Below are positions 6,034-8,589 of a stretch of 8,589 nt of DNA, in pieces. Under the pieces are notes generated by a model. It saw only the letters and a list, made by a program, of their open reading frames with translations, made no database searches and was not told the origin of the DNA. The position numbers were made by a program, and so were the translations under genes. Positions within the stretch are counted from its first letter, which is position 1, and every line of letters starts with the position of its first letter. This DNA comes from Nitrospirae bacterium GWC2_57_9 (GTDB lineage Bacteria > Nitrospirota > UBA9217), in the NCBI GenBank assembly GCA_001805085.1, contig MHEA01000040.1, positions 6,041 through 14,629 on the forward strand, given 5' to 3'.

Positions 6034-6393
6034 ATGCAAAAAATATTCTTTTCACAATCCATTCTGGACAGTCTGATCAACGAAGGCAGAATAACGCTGG
6101 AGGGGAACGTTCTGACCCTGCTCTCCTCCGACCGGCCTTCCTTTGAACTGGAACCGGGATACCGCATTGGCAGGACCGCGGACAATGGCCCGGACCCGAA
6201 CGGGCTGGTGGGGCAGATCAGGTATGAGCGGGACCTTCGGGCAGAGAAAGCCGAGATATTCCTCGACTCCCTTATCTACCGGGATACCGCCTATGTGGCG
6301 GAGCCGGGTTTCATCGGCGAAAAGAAGGAGCTCATCGATTCCCTTTCAGACACCGATCTGCTTGCCCGGTTCCTGCTCGACAGCCTTCTCTAA
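6034..6393 (+). CDS. Conserved-looking small protein of unknown function (119 aa)
   Basis: No function is recognised. The protein is acidic and without membrane segments. It starts with an amphipathic helix (FFSQSILDSLINEG, 5-18) and a strand pair (RITLEGNVLTLL, 19-30). A compact domain with ELEPGYRIGRTADNGPDPNG (38-57) follows, then VGQIRYERDL and helices rich in Leu/Asp to the end (LSDTDLLARFLLDSLL). Codon use and GC match the neighbours, which supports a real gene. The ribosome site is poor: the nearest purine-rich run is AGGCGG, 12 bases before the ATG. The stop is only 6 bases before the HELTH membrane protein, so the two are probably translated from one message and may work together. 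The upstream MITE-like element ends 23 bases before the start and may have replaced the native promoter region. Confidence 0.7.
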   Translation: MQKIFFSQSILDSLINEGRITLEGNVLTLLSSDRPSFELEPGYRIGRTADNGPDPNGLVGQIRYERDLRAEKAEIFLDSLIYRDTAYVAEPGFIGEKKELIDSLSDTDLLARFLLDSLL

Positions 6394-6399
6394 GCGCCC

Positions 6400-7080
6400 A
6401 TGCGGAAAAAAATGATGAAAATCGGACTCGGCCTGCTGCTCCTTCCCTTGTGTCTCGGATTTACCTGGCAGCTCGGCGCCAGCATCTTCACCATCCCCTA
6501 CAGGGCCGATCTGCCCTACTACTTCGTCGGCGGCAGCCTTTCCTACTTGACCGTCCATTTTCTCTTTAAAAAACCGATTCTTGCGTACGTATTCGGGCAT
6601 GAACTGACCCATGCTCTCTTTGCCCTGCTCTTCGGCGGGTCCGTCAAGGCCTTCCATGCAACCGAGCGAGGCGGGCAGGTAACCGTGACCAAAACCAATT
6701 TTGTGATAACTTTGGCGCCCTATTTCTTCCCTCTCTATGCGTCGATCGCCATCCTCCTGTATATCATATTTGCCGCTGCAGGCGTCCCCGGTGCTGCCCG
6801 GCCGCTGGTCTTCCTTTCAGGCGCAGCTTTCGCATTCCATCTTGTTCTGACGTTCGTGTTCCTGCAGGCAGATCAGAAGGACATAAGAGAGCAGGGCGCT
6901 TTTTTCTCCTATCCGCTGATCTATCTGTTCAACCTGCTCTTCGGAGCCCTGCTCCTCCACCTACTCCTTGCTCAAAAGAACGGCTTCCTCGAGTACCTGG
7001 GAAATGGTATAATTCGCAGTGTCGGTATCTGCTCTGTCCTGATCGCGAACGTGTACGACTTTATCGCATCCCGGATCTGA
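6400..7080 (+). CDS. Multi-spanning membrane protein with HEXXH motif, M50-like metallopeptidase candidate
   Basis: This is a 226-residue membrane protein. Hydrophobic segments lie at about 8-30, 38-56, 58-80, 101-128, 134-156, 170-191 and 206-223. The third contains GHELTHALFALLFGG (66-80), whose H67-E-L-T-H71 is a zinc-binding HEXXH placed in a membrane helix, as in site-2-protease (M50) enzymes. LAPYFFPL (105-112) lies in the next helix and could correspond to the proline-containing loop of that family. The usual third ligand motif (NxxPxxPLDG) is absent; an Asp in QADQKD (156-161) may substitute. A role as an intramembrane protease is therefore inferred, with no substrate known. ATG 6400 has no ribosome site; ATG 6412 or 6415 (MMKIGLGL or MKIGLGL) are alternatives preceded by GGAAAA. 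It lies directly between the 119-aa gene and coaE. Confidence 0.75.
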   Translation: MRKKMMKIGLGLLLLPLCLGFTWQLGASIFTIPYRADLPYYFVGGSLSYLTVHFLFKKPILAYVFGHELTHALFALLFGGSVKAFHATERGGQVTVTKTNFVITLAPYFFPLYASIAILLYIIFAAAGVPGAARPLVFLSGAAFAFHLVLTFVFLQADQKDIREQGAFFSYPLIYLFNLLFGALLLHLLLAQKNGFLEYLGNGIIRSVGICSVLIANVYDFIASRI

Positions 7081-7100
7081 TCCGGGGAAGAATAGGAACC

Positions 7101-7715
7101 ATGCTCATTATCGGACTTACCGGCGGCATTGCCAGCGGGAAAAGCCTGGTGGCGCGGGTCTTCAAGGACCTCGGCGCTCATCTTATCGATGCGGACGCCA
7201 TTGTTCACGAACTGCTTGAACCGGACCAGCAGGCCTGGAAGGCTGTGCTTGACCATTTCGGCAGCGGGGTCCTGCTTCCGAACCGGACGATCGACCGCAG
7301 AAGACTGGGAGAGCTCGTGTTCTCTGACCGGAATGAACGGGAATGGCTGAACCAATGCCTCCACCCGAAGGTTTTCGAGGTCTACTCAGCCCGGGTAAGG
7401 CATCTCTGTGACCGGCAACCGGACTGTATCGTCGTCCTCGATGCCGCACTTCTGATCGAGACCGGGTACCATCATCGCATGGACAAGGTGATCGTGGTGT
7501 ATGCGGAAGAGGGGCAGCAGCTTCAGCGGTTGATGGATCGCGACGGGTTCAGCAGAGAACAGGCTTTGGCAAGGATCGAAAGCCAGATGCCCTTGCAGGA
7601 GAAAAAGGCAGAGGCAGATTACGTGATCGATAATACCGGGAACCGCGAGGAGACCGAACGTCAGGCGCGGCAGATCTTCGCGCAATGCAGGCATGACGGA
7701 GAGAGCGCTCCATGA
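7101..7715 (+). CDS. coaE: Dephospho-CoA kinase
   Basis: The 204-residue enzyme phosphorylates the 3'-hydroxyl of the ribose of dephospho-CoA with ATP, the last step of coenzyme A synthesis in the cytoplasm. The Walker A loop is GGIASGKS (8-15), after the typical start MLIIGLTGG. DADAIVHEL (30-38) is the family's second motif, holding the catalytic-region Asp. LHPKV (87-91), VLDAALLIETG (112-122, where the family usually has D-[VIA]-P-L-L-[FIY]-E) and the lid region QLQRLMDRDGFSREQALARIESQ (140-162) follow in order. VIDNTG (175-180) is the conserved C-terminal turn. The Ala at 116 in place of the usual Pro of the DxPLL motif is a mild deviation. Length is normal. AGGA lies a few bases before the ATG. 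Its stop overlaps the next start as ATGA, indicating coupling to the GNAT gene. Confidence 0.95.
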   Translation: MLIIGLTGGIASGKSLVARVFKDLGAHLIDADAIVHELLEPDQQAWKAVLDHFGSGVLLPNRTIDRRRLGELVFSDRNEREWLNQCLHPKVFEVYSARVRHLCDRQPDCIVVLDAALLIETGYHHRMDKVIVVYAEEGQQLQRLMDRDGFSREQALARIESQMPLQEKKAEADYVIDNTGNREETERQARQIFAQCRHDGESAP

Positions 7716-8212
7716 CCAGAAATGCCTTCACGATCATGCCTATGAAGAAATCGCACATCCCTGCCTGCGATGCCATCGTCACCGGCTCCGATCCCTGGAA
7801 ACGGCTGAACGAGAGTGTTGACCTCAGGGGCGCGATCTCGGCCAAAACGACCTCCGCCCGGGCGTACGTATGCATGGCCGGACGGGAGACAGCCGGGTTC
7901 ATACTGTTCATTCCGGAACCTGTGTTCGCGCGCGGCGGTTATCTGCGCGCCCTCGCGGTCGCGCCCCGGTTCCAAAGGCAGGGCGTGGGAAGAAAACTGC
8001 TGTCCTTTGCGGAGAAGACGACGTCCGAACGGGCCCTGCATTTTTTCCTCTGCGTTTCCTCCTTTAACCGGCGGGCCCAGGTATTCTATCGAAAATGCGG
8101 ATACCGGAAGGCAGGAAGCCTCCCCGGCATCATACGACCGGGAATAGCGGAGTTCATTTACTGGAAACGATTACGAAAGAGCCCATCGAGAGCGAGGAGA
8201 TCGGAACCGTGA
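7712..8212 (+). CDS. GNAT-family N-acetyltransferase
   Basis: This 166-residue acyltransferase has a GNAT fold. It would transfer an acetyl group from acetyl-CoA to an amine of an unknown acceptor. Strand 4 and motif A are clear: YLRALAVAPRFQRQGVGRKLLSFAE (77-101). Q88-R-Q-G-V-G93 is the Q/R-x-x-G-x-G/A pyrophosphate-binding loop. Motif B is NRRAQVFYRKCGYRKAG (119-135), the common N-x-x-A-x-x-F-Y-x-x-x-G-F/Y pattern. Residues 5-65 form the more variable N-terminal half. The last 15 residues are very basic and overlap the ribosome site of the next gene, so they may be a spacer with no role in the fold. It overlaps coaE by 4 bases and the Crp-like gene by 4 bases. A RimI-like role (protein N-terminus) is possible but not shown. 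Confidence 0.88.
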   Translation: MTRNAFTIMPMKKSHIPACDAIVTGSDPWKRLNESVDLRGAISAKTTSARAYVCMAGRETAGFILFIPEPVFARGGYLRALAVAPRFQRQGVGRKLLSFAEKTTSERALHFFLCVSSFNRRAQVFYRKCGYRKAGSLPGIIRPGIAEFIYWKRLRKSPSRARRSEP

Positions 8213-8589
8213 CGGTAAAATCCCTGAAAAAAATAGAACTGTTCAAGAACCTTTCCGACGAAGAATTAAAGGAGTTGGAGCCCTATCTGGCCGCCACAGC
8301 CTACAGGAAAAAGGAGGAAATCTTTTCCGAAGGGGACCAGCCTGAATGGTTCTATATCGTTTCGCGCGGCAAGGTCAAGATCACCAAGATCTCCCACGAG
8401 GGCAAGGAGATCATTCTTGAGATCATCTCGCCCACGGACATTTTTGGCGGTGTTGCCGTGATCCGCGGTTTTCCCTACCCGGCCAATGCAGTGGCCATGG
8501 AGGACTCGGAGGTGCTCAAGATCTCCCGCAGGAACCTGATGCGCCTCGTGGACCGGTTCCCGAACCTCATGTATTGTATCGCGCTCCAG
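8209..8589 (+). CDS. Crp/Fnr-family transcriptional regulator (N-terminal part, cut by window end)
   Basis: 127 codons are visible from a GTG start, with AGGAG nine bases upstream; the GTG overlaps the GNAT stop as GTGA. The cyclic-nucleotide-binding-type beta-roll is recognisable: LKKIELFKNLSDEELKEL (6-23), then IFSEGDQPEWFYIVSRGKVKI (38-58), GKEIILEIISPTDIFGG (65-81) and PANAVAMEDSEVLKISRRNL (91-110). In the phosphate-binding cassette, where E. coli CRP has G-E-L-G...R-S-A, this protein has FGGVAVIRGFPYPANAVA. The Glu and the Arg that hold cAMP are both missing, so cAMP is unlikely to be the ligand. No N-terminal Fnr-type cysteines are present, which argues against a [4Fe-4S] oxygen sensor. 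The helix-turn-helix lies beyond the window. An upstream in-frame extension exists but lacks a matching family start. Confidence 0.88.
   Translation, partial: MTVKSLKKIELFKNLSDEELKELEPYLAATAYRKKEEIFSEGDQPEWFYIVSRGKVKITKISHEGKEIILEIISPTDIFGGVAVIRGFPYPANAVAMEDSEVLKISRRNLMRLVDRFPNLMYCIALQ

Noticed and set aside
5764..6039. 91-codon minus-strand open frame across the post-lptG gap
   Set aside because: It is composed mostly of the MITE-like element, with no ribosome site or protein family; this is chance openness of a repeat.

Overview
The window comes from a Gram-negative bacterium. It carries lptF and lptG, the permease genes of the lipopolysaccharide exporter, and a lipoprotein with a standard lipobox. 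Base composition is moderately GC-rich. The style of the genes (GT4-like glycosyltransferase, Crp/Fnr regulator, an orphan family in front of lptFG) suggests Nitrospirota or one of the former Deltaproteobacteria. That placement is an impression and was not tested by any search.

Left part, minus strand (1-1447). A consensus-like promoter (1419-1447) reads leftward through a decayed NusG/RfaH/UpxY-type antiterminator (about 1099-1354, in at least three reading-frame pieces and lacking its KOW domain). It continues into a small IPT/TIG-like lipoprotein (697-1089) and a glycosyltransferase that runs off the window (1-631). This looks like the head of a surface-polysaccharide locus whose dedicated antiterminator has died.

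Intergenic 1448-1646. This stretch has no gene. It holds a REP-like nested inverted repeat (1466-1543), an AT-rich stem around a small GC palindrome (1563-1607), and a very strong rightward promoter (TTGATA, 16 nt, TGTTATAAT). Its predicted start point falls on or within two bases of the ATG at 1647, so the first gene is probably translated from a leaderless message.

Middle part, plus strand (1647-5747). A 606-residue soluble protein of unknown function is followed one base after its stop by lptF, and then by lptG 14 bases later. LptF and LptG are the inner-membrane half of the LptB2FG ABC transporter that extracts LPS. The orphan is apparently co-transcribed with them.

Intergenic 5748-6033. 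This stretch has no gene. Most of it is a 166-bp MITE-like element (5845-6010) with 16/17-bp terminal inverted repeats and nested internal palindromes.

Right part, plus strand (6034-8589). A tightly packed run contains a 119-residue unknown protein, a multi-spanning membrane protein with an HELTH zinc motif (M50-like), coaE (dephospho-CoA kinase), a GNAT acetyltransferase, and a Crp/Fnr-type regulator cut off by the window end. The last three overlap by 4 bases each (ATGA, GTGA), indicating translational coupling.
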